From assembly GCF_950295315.1 (NCBI RefSeq), contig NC_080177.1, positions 79,041,589 through 79,105,588 of the forward strand: a stretch of 64,000 bases of DNA, given 5' to 3'. Origin of the DNA: Erinaceus europaeus. Taxonomy: Eukaryota; Chordata; Mammalia; Eulipotyphla; Erinaceidae. This document shows, piece by piece, positions 23,389 through 34,997 of the stretch. The translations under genes and the position numbers were made by a program. Each line of letters begins with the position of its first letter. Positions within the stretch are counted from its first letter, which is position 1. The notes under the pieces were generated by a model that had not been told where the DNA came from, searched no databases, and saw nothing but the letters and a program-made list of their open reading frames with translations.

Positions 23389-23632
23389 TTTTTTAATCTT
23401 TTTTTGGAAATATTTATTTTATTCCGTTTTGTTGCCCTTGTTGTTTTATTGTCATAGTTATTATTGTTGTCGTTGTTGGATAGGGCAGAGAGAAATGGAG
23501 AGAGGAGGGGAAGACAGAGAGGGGGAAAGAAAGACACCTGCAGACCTGCTTCACCGCTCGTGAAGCGACTCCCCTGCAGGTGAGGAGCTGGGGGCTCGAA
23601 CCAGGATCCTTATTCTGGTCCTTACGCTTAAA
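23389..23632 (-). mobile_element. SINE-A, short, 5' truncated
   Basis: It loses the head after GGTCCTTACGCTT and is directly abutted by a SINE-B. Confidence 0.85.
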
Positions 23633-23822
23633 TGAATTTCTTAACTATTCATTTTATCTGCTAGAACAGAGAGGGTGGGGAAGATAGGGAAAGAAAGACA
23701 GAGTACGTAGCTTTACCCCTTGTGAAGGTTCCCCCCTCCAAACAGGGACTGGCGTTTTGAACCTGAGTCCTTGTGCATGATAATACATGCACTTAAGCAG
23801 GTGTGCCACCACCCGGCCCCCT
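23633..23822 (-). mobile_element. SINE-B
   Basis: The head complement is GTGTGCCACCACCCGGCCCC. Confidence 0.83.
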
Positions 23823-25144
23823 CCCTAGAGAATTTCAGTATGTCAAAAATCCCAGCTCCTAAGGAAACAATGGCTACCTATGAAGTATTAGCCAGTCTGC
23901 TACAGCGACAATTACACTGCAAGCCTATATATCACAATTAATATTTTCATTGGCTCCCACCCACTTCCACCACTGTGCAGTCTTTTAAAAATTAAGGACA
24001 TAGTGACACTATTACTTTATTATCTACCCAGGTTATTATTACTCAGAGGCCACATTATGTGTGACAGAACTCAATCAGAAAAAGTCACACTCACTATTCT
24101 ACTTTTTTACTGGGCTTCAGTCTTACGCAAGAGAAGTACAGCAGGTGTGCTGAGTAAAAAAAAAAAAAAAGTCCAAAGTTCTCATCTTGAACTTGACCTG
24201 ATGCTCAAATGAACCCCACATGTCAAGAGCTGGAGCTTTACTTTCCCCGGTTAAAGCGGCATAGACAGTGCCACGCAGCCTGCGATAAGGGTCCCAGTAA
24301 GTGGACATCACTTTGCAAAGAAGGAGTGGCATTTACTTGAGAACCTTGTAAGGTTCTTGGCAAGCCACACTGCATAGGGTCATCTGAATTGGTCGGAGTC
24401 AAAGGTCCCCCAGCTATGTGGCCTGGGAAATACTATTACTGCATCATGGCAGAGTACCACGTCCCATGGATGACACCTGCCAGCTTCTCTCTGTGCTGTG
24501 CAAAGCTGCAGGAGGAAACATTTGCAGTCAGCTGCTATTCAGGCTTGACACAGAGCCGGATGTTAGACAGGCCGGGCCTGCTAAAGGGTATTTTTCAGGA
24601 GGGGGAGGGCAGCAATTAGCTGCTTGTCAAATGGCTGTGGCAAGATCTGTGCTGGCCTAACACCAAGGGGAGGAGAGCTGGTTACGTTTCCTGTGATTAC
24701 TTGTGCACATATTAAAGAAGCCTTCCGGCAACAGACTATATAGGGAGTAAGGCCCGAGGTGGGCTCCCTTCCTCCGTGGTCAGCACTAGCCAATTCTGCT
24801 GGAGAGATTCAGGGGGCACTGATTCTAAAGGGGGGGGGGCGGGGATAAACAAGTCCAGTAGGAATGACAAAGCTGGCAATGGGGCAGCCAAGTGCCCAAT
24901 TACCACTTTACAACAGGGAGATCCTGTGTAGGCACAGGACACACTCAGACACAGGCACAGGGAAACGGAAGGCTCGCTCATATAGCAGAATAGGTCTCCG
25001 CAGCCACTGCAGACCACAGGCTGATGTCTCTATAGTGCTAAGCCAGGCGCCAGAGAGCTGACACATTGCACCAGCTGTTATCTTCTTAGGTAGGGCTGAG
25101 ACGCTTCATATGCAAGTGCAACATCTAAAAAGAATGTGGAAAGG

Positions 25145-25430
25145 GAACCGGGCGGTGGTGTACCTGGTTAAGTGCATACAGTACAAGGCATAAGGATTTG
25201 GGTTCGAGTCCCTGGCTCCCCAACTGCGGGGGGGGGGGGTGCTTCACAAGTGGTGAAGCAGATCTGTCTGCAGGGGTCTCTCTCTCCCCCCCCCCCCCCA
25301 CTCCTCTCTCAATTTCTCTTTGTCTTGTCCAGTAAAATGGAAAAAAATGGCTGCCAGAAGCAGTGGATTCATAGTGCTGGTACAGAGCCCCAGAGATAAC
25401 CCTGGAGGTGCAAAATAAACAAGTAAAAAT
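25145..25430 (+). mobile_element. SINE-A-like
   Basis: The head is CCGGGCGGTGGTGTACCTGG. It contains G and C homopolymers and ends GATAACCCTGGAGGTGCAAA. Confidence 0.85.
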
Positions 25431-25917
25431 AAATTTAAAAAAATAAATAAAAAGAATAAGGAAAGCAAAGCAGGGAAATTGAGAAGTAACAGATGATAGG
25501 ATTCTAGAACGAAACGCTCAGGACAGTTATGCAGATGGAGGGGCATAAATATTTATTAAAGCAAATAAAAGAACAGTTAGCTACCCACAGCAGGCTGGTC
25601 AAGATCTCAGAACAGGAAACGACAGAAAAACCACTTTAAGACAGTTACACTTTGCATCAGTACACTCGACAGCCTTTTGTATCCTCAACAACTCTGAAAA
25701 CCACCACACAGTACGTGAGATGTTATTACAGTATTAGACATACTTGGTAAAAAGGACAGGATTGGCCAAAGGCCAGTCAGTGCTAAATAGAGACTTGAGC
25801 CTGGATCTCGATCCAACTCTCTTGCTATGCTTCCTTCTCAACTCCCCTGGAGGTGGAAGAAATTTAAAAATTTCTTTGAAAAATTATTTTCACATGGCCT
25901 TTTGTTGGTATCTACAA

Positions 25918-25918
<1 letters not shown>

Positions 25919-25973
<55 letters not shown>
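25919..25973. repeat. (AC)n microsatellite
   Basis: About 55 bp of pure AC repeat. Confidence 0.97.
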
Positions 25974-25975
<2 letters not shown>

Positions 25976-26261
25976 TTGGTACATAAACACCATTCCCACC
26001 ACCGAACGACTGTATTTGGTATCTACAAATCTTATAAAAATATAGAAATTTCAAAAACCTTCAAATTTAGGATGCAGTCAACTAAGAAAAACACATTTAT
26101 TCTCTCGCCAGATAAAAAACACCTGAGGAGGGGACATGGGAAGTCCTGTAGTTTGAAAGACTGCAGAGCCCCTCTCCCTCAAATGACTCTCTCGGCACAC
26201 ACTTCTTTGAACCAACTTTTTTGAACATACACTTTTGAAACATCAACTGGGTAACTTGGCA

Positions 26262-26503
26262 TTCTTTTTTTTTTTAAATAAATTTATTTTTTATTTTGTA
26301 TTATATTTATTTATTGGATAGAGACAGCCAGAAATCAAGAGGGGAAGGGGAGATAGAGAGGGAGAGAGACAGAGAGACACCTGCAGCCCTGCTTCATGAC
26401 TCGCAAAGCTTTCCCCCTGCAGGTGGGGACTGGGGGCTTGAACCCAGGTCCTTGAGCATTATAACATGTGCACTCAACCAGGTGTACCACCACCTGGTCC
26501 CTT
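26262..26503 (-). mobile_element. SINE-B
   Basis: The AT-rich tail complement is at left; the head complement GTACCACCACCTGGTCCC is at right. Confidence 0.87.
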
Positions 26504-26969
26504 TCAACTTGGCATTCTTGTGGGTGGTTTAACTATGACAAGGAATGGACTTGTTTTTTTAGAATCTCTTTTGGTCTTATGATTTCAATGTCAACTGGAA
26601 GAATGCATTCACAGAGCAAACTAATGTTACATTTTTTTTTTTGTTGGTGAGCTTGAAGTCCAGCAAGATGACATTTGTGGTATGACAGGGGATTTGTTTT
26701 CTTGAAATTCCAACCAAAATGCTTTTTAGTCTATGAGTTGGTGTACCACCACCAAGGTTCTGGATAATTGCCCTTTCCCATAAGATGAAGAAATGGGCAT
26801 GCTATGTTAGGACAGATCACCTGGAGGGGCCTTTTCTCAGCCCTCTACTAAACGTCACCTGGTGCCCAGATACTGACTGACTGACAGTTGCACATATGCT
26901 GCTGTGATATCCTTCCCTGCTTCAAGCTGCAGGTTTGAAAAATACCTTATATAGAAATAGTTCTTTTAG

Positions 26970-27110
26970 GGCACAGGTAGATAGCATAATGGTTAGGCTA
27001 AGAGATTCTCCTGGCTGAGGCTCCAAAGTCCCAGGTTCAATCCCCTGCACCACCATAAGCCAGAGCTGAGCAGTGCTCTGGTAAAATAAATAAATAAATA
27101 AAAATTACTC
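26970..27110 (+). mobile_element. SINE-C
   Basis: The head is AGATAGCATAATGGTTAGGC, the B-box-like motif is GGTTCAATCCCC, and the tail is (AAAT)n. Confidence 0.88.
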
Positions 27111-27136
27111 AGTAAATACATTTAGTTAATTTAGCA

Positions 27137-27318
27137 CAAAAGTTAAAGACTCTGGGGTGGCCGGGAGGGTTCAGGTCCCGGAATGTGATGGCAGAGGACC
27201 TCGTGGGGGCTGTATTCTTATATGGAAACCTGAGAAATGTTACGCATGTACAAAATATTGTATTTACTATCGACTGTAAAACAGTAATCCCCCAGTAAAG
27301 GAAAAAAAGAAAACTAAA
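27137..27318 (+). mobile_element. L1 3' UTR end
   Basis: Contains ACTCTGGGGTGGCCGGGAGG, GCAGAGGACCTCGTGGGGGC and an ending CCCCCAGTAAAGGAAAAAA, closely matching 15149-15288. Confidence 0.8.
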
Positions 27319-27394
27319 GATTTAAATTAAAACCATACTCTTTTCTATCATCTAAGAAAGTTAGTGCAACCATGGTGAATTATTTTATGTTGAC

Positions 27395-27495
27395 AATAGC
27401 ATAATGGTTATCCAAAGAAGACTCTCATGCCAGAGGCTCCAAAGTTCCAGGTTCAATAAAAATAAATAAAAATAAATTTAAAAAATTTTAAAAAA
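27395..27495 (+). mobile_element. SINE-C, 3' shortened
   Basis: AGCATAATGGTTATCCAAAG runs to GGTTCAAT, then jumps straight into an (AAAT)n tail. Confidence 0.75.
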
Positions 27496-27732
27496 AGAAA
27501 CAGCTCTCTTAAAAAATTCAACCTGTAGGCTGACCTTGTATCTCTTCTTCTAATATACCCAGGCCTAAAAGCACTAGGACACTGTGCAAATCCTGACACT
27601 TCTGTACAGTAAGCCTTGAAACCGAGTATTATTACTGAGGGACCCCGACGGCTTGTTGCCATGGAGGTATACATTCTAAGAGGTAGAGCTGGAACATATG
27701 GGGTAATCCTCTCCTAAGAAATGAAAGTAATT

Positions 27733-28009
27733 AAGGATCCAGGTTCCAGCTCCCTGGCTGCCCACCTGCAGGGGAGTCACTTCACAAGTGGTAAAGCAGT
27801 CTGCAGGTGTCTATCTGTCTCTCCCCTTCTCTGTCTTCCCTTCCTCTCTCCATTTCTCTCTGTCCTATCCAACAACAACGACAGTAATGACAACAACAAT
27901 AACAATAACAACAACGATAAACAACAAGGGCAACAAAAGGAGCAAAATGGCCTCCAGGAGCAGTGGATTCCTGGTGCAGGCACCGAGCCCCAGCAATAAC
28001 CCTGGAGGC
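27733..28009 (+). mobile_element. SINE-A, long, 5' truncated
   Basis: Starts at the B-box region (GGATCCAGGTTCCAGC); its tail runs into a GAAA/GGAA repeat. Confidence 0.87.
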
Positions 28010-28122
28010 AAGAAAGAAAGAGAAAGAAAGGAAAGAAGGGAGGAAGGAAGGAAGGAAGGAAGGAAGGAAGGAAGAGGGGGGAGGGAGGGAGGGAGGGAGA
28101 AAAAGAAAGAAAGGAAAGGAAA
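28010..28122. repeat. purine repeat (GAAA)n(GGAA)n(GGGA)n
   Basis: About 110 bp of A/G-only sequence grown from the SINE-A tail. Confidence 0.92.
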
Positions 28123-28462
28123 ACGGTGCATGTTCTCACATAAACGGTTACCAGTTGACTTGGGGGCTCTGAGGTGGCTGACTGGAAACAGAGGAACGTG
28201 CACAGTGAGTGGGCTAATTAGGCTGGGTGCGAGAGTCGACTCTTCAACAGGGCAGGCTAGGACAGAAGAGACAGACATGCAAGGAGCCAGTGGGGTTTCA
28301 GCTTTGTGATGAGAGAGAGGTCTTCAGTCTAGTTCTGGCACTGGCAGTACCACTGCTCGAGAAGTCTAGTAAGCTTTGATCATTACACATACTGGCACTG
28401 CCTACTGCCAAGGCCAGGACTCCAGGGACAAAATGAACCCAGTCGATACGTTTATTAAAACT

Positions 28463-28665
28463 GAAGGGGCAGGTGTCGGCATACATGGTTAAGTGCACAC
28501 ACTACAGTGCGCAAGGACCCGGGTTCAAGCCCCTAGTCTCCACCTGCAGGGGGAAAACTTCATGAGTGGTGAAGCAGGGCTGCAGGTGTCTCTCTGTCTC
28601 TCTCTCTTTCTCTCTCTTCCCTATTAATTTCTCTGTCTCTATCCAATAATAAATAAGTAAGTTGA
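28463..28665 (+). mobile_element. SINE-B
   Basis: The head is AGGTGTCGGCATACATGGTT; it ends CCAATAATAAATAAGTAAG. Confidence 0.85.
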
Positions 28666-28765
28666 AGCTATCTTCATCTTGCCTGTGCTCATTACAATCC
28701 ACTACTTTGAGTTGTTCATTTTAAGACTAGAAAGTATAATGGTCAATGTAAAAAACAATATATGT

Positions 28766-29040
28766 AGGGGCTGGGCGGTGGTGCACATGTTAGGCACACA
28801 TAGCACAAAGCCCCAGGACCCGCACAAGAATCCCAGTTCAAGCCCCCAGCTCCCCACCTAAAGAGGGTTACTTCCCAAGTGGCGAAGCAGGTCTGCAGGT
28901 GTCTCACTTTTCTCTCCCTATCTTCCCCTCCCCTCAATTTCTGTCTGCATAATTCAAAAAACTGAACACATGAACACAGGAACAGTGGATTTGTAGCACA
29001 GACACAGAGCCCCGGCGATAACCCTGTAGGAAACCTGTGT
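28766..29040 (+). mobile_element. SINE-A-like, diverged
   Basis: The head is GGGCTGGGCGGTGGTGCACA; it ends GCGATAACCCTGTAGGAAA followed by (GT)n. Confidence 0.83.
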
Positions 29041-30039
29041 GTGTGTGTACACACTTAATTAAAACAGCTCTTGAATTTTCCAAGCTTCAAGAAACTCTGT
29101 ATACACTCTAGGGAAGCATCGCTTTAAGGCAATTAACAGACTTTGTAACTGTTGAAAGTTTATCAGTGTGTGAGATTTCTCTTGAAGACATTCGAATATG
29201 ACCACCCTTTTTAATCACCAGCCCACATCAATGCAGTTCAAGTGGGGTACCGCAGGAACCCTGCACCATCATCACCAGGGAGACTGCAGGACAGAAGGGG
29301 TAGGGACATGATCCAGCCAGAAATATGCAGTGTAGCTTAATCACTGTAATTTAGATCTTGTCACTAAGTCCCAGGTACAAGCTCTTTTATGCACTGTCAA
29401 GAGATTTCCACATTAATTGCTGTTCCTGTCTTTTCAGGACATAAACACTCTAATTTGCAGCGATTTCAGTTTTTCTTGCAATGTGCATTTAGTGGCTAAG
29501 TCCCCCCTTCCCCTCCAGAAAAAAAAAAGCTGCTAAAGTCCTGATTATCAGGCTCTCTCTGCCAAGACCAACAGAGTAAAGTCACAAAGCAACCCCCCCC
29601 CCCCCCCCCTGCGCTTACCAGAGTCCAGAAGTGAATATGACTCAACCCATCATGGGTGGGAAGCCTGGCCCTCAGTGAAAGGCCACATTCTTCTCTAGCA
29701 CGTTTGCTGCTCAACAGAGGAGTTGTTTCCACACGACGATCTAAATGTTTTCCGCATGGTCAGTGTGAAGCAGAAAATCTGGGTAATCCTTTGAGGCCTT
29801 CAGCCAGGCCCTGTCAGCATATTCCGAGACTGCAAGTCTAGGAGCCTACTCTGGGCTGCAGGAGGTGGGGCGGTCTGCAGATGCCTTTTCAATCTTACTC
29901 CATACTGGCTTTCTTCTGCCATCAAATTAGACCAGGAAGGGCTCTCCTGATCCAATGCCCATCTTTTCTTTCCTCCTTTTCTTCTCCCCTCCCTTCCTAT
30001 TCTTTTTAAACCAAAGTACAAAATAAAAGCGTTTTAAAC

Positions 30040-30150
30040 CGAAACTCTTCTCTGGCCGATGGCAGTGCAGGGGCTTGAACCTGGGGCTTTGGGGCATCAG
30101 CTATGAGAGAAATCATTTTGAATAACTATTAGGCTATCTCCCCTGCATGC
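30040..30150 (-). mobile_element. SINE-C-like
   Basis: The head complement AACTATTAGGCTATCTCCCC is at right. Confidence 0.55.
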
Positions 30151-30317
30151 AGTGTTCTTTAAAAAAGCACCTGCCTTTCAAAATGAAGAACAAACAAAAA
30201 ACCAGATGGCAAACTTAGAAATTACAGAGAAACTACTAAGAATTGGAAAATATTCTAAGTCATTGCACAGTTTTAGTAAGATGGTGGAGGGTACAACTAC
30301 CAGCAAGTGTTGTACTT

Positions 30318-30525
30318 CTCTGTTCTCTCTCTCTCTCTCTCTCTCTCTGCTGGACTTCACCACTCTGGGCAGACATTTTTCAATTGGGGGATGGGGAGGG
30401 AGTGAGGGGAAGACTGTACGGCACTGATGTTTGCATCAGGGCAGTGGGGCTGGGTTCAAACCTGGGTCTTGTGCATGACCAAGCAAGTGCTATCCAGGTG
30501 AGCTCCCTTGACAGCCCTCTGCCCT
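30318..30525 (-). mobile_element. degraded tRNA-like SINE (SINE-D)
   Basis: A (TC)n tract at left (30319-30350) is followed by GGTTCAAACCTGGGTCTTG. Boundaries are uncertain. Confidence 0.4.
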
Positions 30526-30699
30526 GTGACTTTCTGGCACCCAAGAAGACAGAGGCTACTTCACCAGTTGCTTTATTTTTGCTTTAGGGGCCGCATAGTC
30601 TAATCTTATGACCGTAATGTGGTAGTGGCAAGCAGAAACAAAACTTGTAAAATGTTTCATACCATATGGCCAGCCTGGAATTATGAAAGATACCAAGGA

Positions 30700-30826
30700 C
30701 ACACACACACACACACACACACACCCAGAGTACTGCTCAGCTCTGGCATATGTGATACTGTAGTTCAAACTTGGAAGCTCATGTGTGCAAGTCCTGTGCT
30801 CTCCCACTGAGCAATCTTCTTGGCCG
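30700..30826 (-). mobile_element. SINE-C fragment with (AC)n tail
   Basis: (AC)n at 30700-30725 is followed by GAGTACTGCTCAGCTCTGGC. Confidence 0.65.
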
Positions 30827-30965
30827 TCAAGAGTCTTATCAGTAACACTGCAGAGCTGAGAAAGCTGAATATTGAAGTGATGAAGTTAAATAAACCCAAA
30901 CTGAATGGAGGAAATCCTCTCATTAAAATTACCTGTAGTTCAGCTGTTAAAAATGATGAAGTCAG

Positions 30966-31300
30966 GGGGATGGGAGTAGCGCAGAGGCTTAAGTGCACAT
31001 GGTGTGAAGCCCAAGGACCAGCGCAAGGATCCCAGTTTGAGCCCCAGGTTCCCCACTTGCAGGTGGGTCGCCTCACAGGCGGTGAAGAAGGTCTTCAGGT
31101 GTCTATCTTTCTCTCCCCCTCTGTCTTCCCTTCCTCTCTGGATTTCTCTCTGTCCTATCCAACAACAGCAGCAATAACAACAATAACAACAACAAGGACA
31201 ACAAAATGGGGAAAAAATGGCCTCCACCAGCAGTGGATTCTTGGTGCAGTCACCAAGCCCCAGCAATAACCCTAGAGGCAAAAAAAAAAAAAAAAAAAAA
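30966..31300 (+). mobile_element. SINE-A, long
   Basis: The head is GGGATGGGAGTAGCGCAGAG; it ends AATAACCCTAGAGGC plus about 20 A. Confidence 0.9.
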
Positions 31301-31650
31301 GTCATCTCCTTTGCCTCATCTTGGATGGGGCTTCAAGGAACCATGTGAAGTGAGATAAGCCAAAATGAGAAGGATGAACACGGGAGGATCTTACTCACAG
31401 GAGGAACTTAAGGACAAAGGACAGAATGGGAAAACATAAATATGATTTTTGTACTGGGTTTGGTTTATCGCACCAAAGCAAAGGACTCTGTGAGGGGAAA
31501 CAGGGTGAGAGTTGGGGGGTTGGGTTCTGGTGCCTGGCAGTGAATAAGGACCCAAGTTGAGGTGAGTGTTTTTATAGACACTTATCACAAGGAGACGAAA
31601 ACCTGAATCACTGTGTTAACAACTGTGTTATACTCCATTAATCCCCATTC
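31301..31650 (+). mobile_element. L1 3' end
   Basis: Contains TTGGATGGGGCTTCAAGGAA, ACCATGTGAAGTGAGATAAG and a 3' part with ATTAATCCCCATTCATAAAA. It follows directly on a SINE poly(A). Confidence 0.75.
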
Positions 31651-31689
31651 ATAAAAGCAAAAAGAATTCTGATTAAAAACAAAAAGCTT

Positions 31690-32036
31690 GGGGGTCGGGC
31701 GGAGGCGCAGTGGGTTAAGCGCATGTGGCGCAAAGTGCAGGGACCGGCATAAGGATCCCGGTTCGAGCCCCCGGCTCCCCACCTGCAGGGGAGTCGCTTC
31801 ACAGGTGGTGAAGCAGGTCTGCAGGTGTCTGTCTTTCTCTCCCCCTCTCTCTCTTCCCCTCCTCTCTCCATTTCTCTCTGTCCTATCCAACAACGAACAA
31901 CATCAACAATGGCAATAATAATAACCACAACGAGGCTACAACAAAAAGGGGGGGGGGGAATGGCCTCCAGGAGCAGTGGATTCATGGTGCAGGCACCAAG
32001 CCTAGCAATAACCCTGGAGGGGAAAAAAAAAAAAGC
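31690..32036 (+). mobile_element. SINE-A, long, young
   Basis: Intact CpG-rich head GTCGGGCGGAGGCGCAGTGG and full tail. It appears nearly the same as the copies at 317 and 2678. Confidence 0.92.
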
Positions 32037-32142
32037 TTATCTGTAACCAACAGATTATCTGGACTCCAATTATTTTTTTTTAAACCTGAATTCTGTTTCT
32101 CTGTTGTTTTATTTTAGGGCGTGACAATAAAAGGACCAGAAC

Positions 32143-32408
32143 ACTGGGGCTGAGTGGTGGTGAACAAGGTTAAGTGCACGTTACCAAATGCATGGACCAG
32201 GGTTCGAGCCACTTCCCACCTGTAGAGGGGATGCTTCAGGAGAGGTGAAGCAGGTCTTTCTCTCCCTATCGCACCTTCCCCTCCAATTTCTCTCTGCCCT
32301 ATCCAATAAAATAGAAAGAAAAAAAAAAATAAAGGCCACCAGGAGTGGGTGGTTCATAGTACTTTCATAGAGCCCCAGAGATAACCCTGGTGGAGAAAAA
32401 AAAAAAAA
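32143..32408 (+). mobile_element. SINE-A-like, diverged
   Basis: The head is GGGGCTGAGTGGTGGTGAAC; it ends GATAACCCTGGTGGAG(A)n. Confidence 0.82.
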
Positions 32409-32862
32409 GCCAGAACTCAGAAGGCTAGAAGCTGTCATACAAGTTGAACAGTGACTAAAAACAAACAAAGGTAAGAGGAGGAATTCAGAAATATAGCACT
32501 GAGATATTTCTGCCTTAAAAGGAAGCATTCTGGCATACAGCTGAGCTGTAGCCTCCAATGCAAAAGAGGACATGAAAAACAGTATTTACACTTTGCAACG
32601 TGCATTTAATCCCTGAAAAACAGTATTTACTATGACCATCAGTGTGACCTCCAAGGTTACAAGGGAACGTGTCTGCTTTTTACTACGACAGGTAGATGTG
32701 CAATGTTAGTCACAAGTTTCTGCTGGCTGCCCTCACCTCCCAACTCCCCACCAGTCCAGAGCCAACCACTGAGAAGGATTACCATACAGACACTCAGAAA
32801 GCACTGTCCTCTGACAGCATGCATTCGACATTGTAAACACTGCCATGGTGGGTGGCGCAAAG

Positions 32863-33336
32863 TGTTGGGTAGTATGCCAGCTCCCCCTGGCTTCTGCTTA
32901 ACCAAGCACCGGTATGCCTCTATAGGGATTGGGTTTGATCCCATTCAAAGCGGTCTATTTACATAAATTACTTTTACATTTACATAAAGCACCACACTCC
33001 ACACTCCCTCCAGGGCATTAGTGGTTCAGTGATAGAATTCTCGCCTGCTCCGCCCCCTCTCCTTGTCACACCCTGATCCTCTCCTTGTCATACCCTGATT
33101 TTCACCAGTCACTTTTCTCTCCACCCTCTCTATGTCACATCCTACTTGGCAAGTATATATAAAGACAGCATTGTGAATTTTAGGGTACTTGAGTTTAGCT
33201 TAGCTCAGCTTAGATTGTGCTGTGTCCTGCATGAATAAAGAGATACTGCCTACAGCTCAACCATGAGTCCCTGGTCGTCTGTTACCCGCCCGTGAAGCCA
33301 GCCCGGCGAAAACAACATAGCCCGGCGAAAACAACA
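32863..33336 (+). mobile_element. solo LTR, family 1, inserted in SINE-A
   Basis: 474 bp, beginning TGTTGGGTAGTATGCC and ending AACAACA, with a perfect 6-bp duplication GCAAAG (32857-32862, 33337-33342). A TATA box TATATAAA lies near 33154-33161 and AATAAA at 33234-33239. The 3' end carries a 19-bp tandem repeat (33300-33336) not seen in the other two copies of the family. No viral genes are attached. Confidence 0.87.
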
Positions 33337-33342
33337 GCAAAG

Positions 33343-33636
33343 TGCAGGGACCAGCGTAAGGATCCCAGTTTGAGCCCCCAGCTCCCCACCTGCAGGGAAG
33401 TCGCTTCACAGGTGAAGCAGGTCTGCAGGTGTCTGTCTTTCTCTCCCCTTTTGTCTTCCCCTCCTCTCTTCATTTCTCTCTGTCCTATCCAACAACAACC
33501 ACATCAATAATAACAATAATAATTACAACAAGGTTACAACAACAATGGCAACAAAAGGGGAAAAAATGGCCTCCAGGAGCAGTGGATTCATGGTGTAGGC
33601 ACTGAGCCCAGCAATAACCCTGGAGGCAAAAAAAAG

Positions 33637-33637
<1 letters not shown>
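33343..33637 (+). mobile_element. SINE-A, long, right part of LTR-split copy
   Basis: Starts mid-head (TGCAGGGACCAGCGTAAGG) just after the LTR target duplication. Only about 12 bp of the left part (GGTGGCGCAAAG, 32851-32862) is recognisable. Confidence 0.85.

Positions 33638-33688
<51 letters not shown>
33638..33688. repeat. (GT)n microsatellite
   Basis: A GT tract of about 50 bp directly following the SINE-A tail. Confidence 0.96.
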
Positions 33689-33689
<1 letters not shown>

Positions 33690-33819
33690 TTCAATATCTA
33701 CAAGAAAAGACTGTTCCATTCTATATCCTTTACCATTACCTGAATGTCAGAATTACAAAGGTCTCCTCTCGTCATGCTATGCAGTTCGGACGATTTTTAT
33801 AAAGCCGCAGGCAAACACA

Positions 33820-33925
33820 GGCTGGGACATAGTGCAGCGGGCAGAGCGCAGGGCTAGCATGCCTGAGGCTCCTGGTCGTCCCCTGGTGTCAGGGCTACAG
33901 CAGCACTCTGGCTTCTCGCACAAAA
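33820..33925 (+). mobile_element. SINE-D
   Basis: The head is CTGGGACATAGTGCAGCGGG, and CTCTGGCTTCTC follows a weak B box. Confidence 0.5.
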
Positions 33926-33969
33926 TAACAAATATGAAGAACAAACAAGCAAACAACTGCCTGGTGCAT

Positions 33970-34110
33970 ATGGTTGAAAAGGATTTAAGTTGGGGCCCAA
34001 AGTGCTTTGCAGACGCCTGTCACAGGGAGATGAGAGGCTGTACTCACGTGTGAACACCTGTACTGTGATCCATTAACAACCAATAAAGAGAATTAAAATA
34101 GATAGCTTAA
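33970..34110 (+). mobile_element. L1-like 3' UTR end
   Basis: GTGCTTTGCAGACGCCTGTC, CAGGGAGATGAGAGGCTGTA and an ending AACCAATAAAGAGAATTAAA; related to the 3' part of the element at 31301. Confidence 0.6.
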
Positions 34111-34237
34111 AAAAAAACCTCAAATAAATCTGCTAGCTTTTCTTACAGTTTAAAATAATGTATTAGGACTGTAGGAATAAGGGTAGCTAGTGGCAAACAG
34201 CGTTAAACACATAGTTTAACTCACTGCAGTGTAACTC

Positions 34238-34470
34238 TTTTTTTTTTTTTTTTGCCTCTAGTGTTATCACTGGGGCTTGGTGCCTGTACAGAGAGAAATT
34301 GAGAGGGGAGGGGAAGACAGGGAAAGAGAAAGAGAGACACGTGCTTCACCGCTTGTGAAGTGTTCTGCCCCCCACCTCACCCCCACAGATGGGGAGCAGG
34401 GGCTCGAACTGGGATCCTTCAGATTCGTACTATATGTGCTTAACCCGGTGCTCCACTGCCCGGCCCCTTA
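34238..34470 (-). mobile_element. SINE-A, internally shortened
   Basis: Starts TTTTGCCTCTAGTGTTATCA and lacks the CCATTTT segment. It lies less than 90 bp from the SIPA1L1 donor at 34554. Confidence 0.83.
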
Positions 34471-34554
34471 ACTCACCTGAGCTGTGTTAGGTGAGGCGGG
34501 GCAGGAAGCAGGACAGGGCTAGCGAGAGGAGCAGCAGCTGGGAAGGGCGGTTAC

Positions 34555-34997
34555 CTGGTGTGGGAAGCGACGTCATTTATACTGAAGGTGCTGTTCTCCC
34601 TGGTCAGAGGGCTGGAGCCGGCCTGGCTCTTGCTGTGGAGATCCAGGCTGAGGGACGACTCTGCTTTTCGCTCCATGCCGTGGCCCTCTGCCTCCAGAGT
34701 CCGATCTGCCGGAGAGATCACCTCGCTGGAGCTATGCCAGAGTGGTGTCACTTTCTCCTTGCCCGGCCCCGAGCGAGGTGATGAGGTGGCAGCCCCCAGG
34801 GAGACGGTGCTGCCGTGGCTGGGGCCGTAGGAGGTGGTATCGATGCCGCTGTCTGCAGAGGTGCCTTGCAGGTAGCTGTAGCTGTTGAGCTCGGCTTCCT
34901 TGCGGTCACCGTCGTACCACTTCTCGTCACTGTGGGCACTCGAGGCGTTGCTGGAGAGGGTATTGCTGCTGGAGTGGCTCGAATAGTGGCTGTCAGA
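34555..34997 (-). CDS. SIPA1L1: SIPA1L1 large Ser-rich exon ([15 protein letters not shown] ... NDVASHT)
   Basis: This is the largest coding exon in the window, 443 nt (147 codons+2). The acceptor is CTTGCTTCAG|TCTGACAGC and the donor is CACACCAG|GTAACC. It opens with a dense Ser run ([20 protein letters not shown]), followed by [29 protein letters not shown] and [19 protein letters not shown] resembles a DSGxxS-type phosphodegron. SPAR is known to be degraded after Plk2 phosphorylation, so the motif is a plausible control point, but I cannot confirm it is the mapped one. A longer minus-strand ORF extends upstream to 35276, but that part is intron and SINE. The final AG joins T of the next exon to give Ser. 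Confidence 0.98.

Larger units (their letters stand above)
18684..34554. other. SIPA1L1 intron (15.9 kb)
   Basis: This large intron holds many SINEs, the 34-bp minisatellite, the 85-bp duplication, L1 3' ends and one LTR. Unique-looking stretches with nothing recognised include 21571-22703, 22867-23388, 23823-25144, 25431-25918, 26504-26969, 29041-30039 and 32409-32850. No RNA gene or conserved ORF was seen. Confidence 0.75.

Noticed and set aside
25744..26045. His/Thr-rich open frames
   Set aside because: They are produced by the (AC)n microsatellite at 25919.
31585..31985. Many similar open frames with Arg/Cys-rich text such as CRPASPPVKRLPCRWGAG at dozens of places
   Set aside because: They are translations of SINE-A bodies in either strand. 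They recur with each SINE copy and have no splice or start context.
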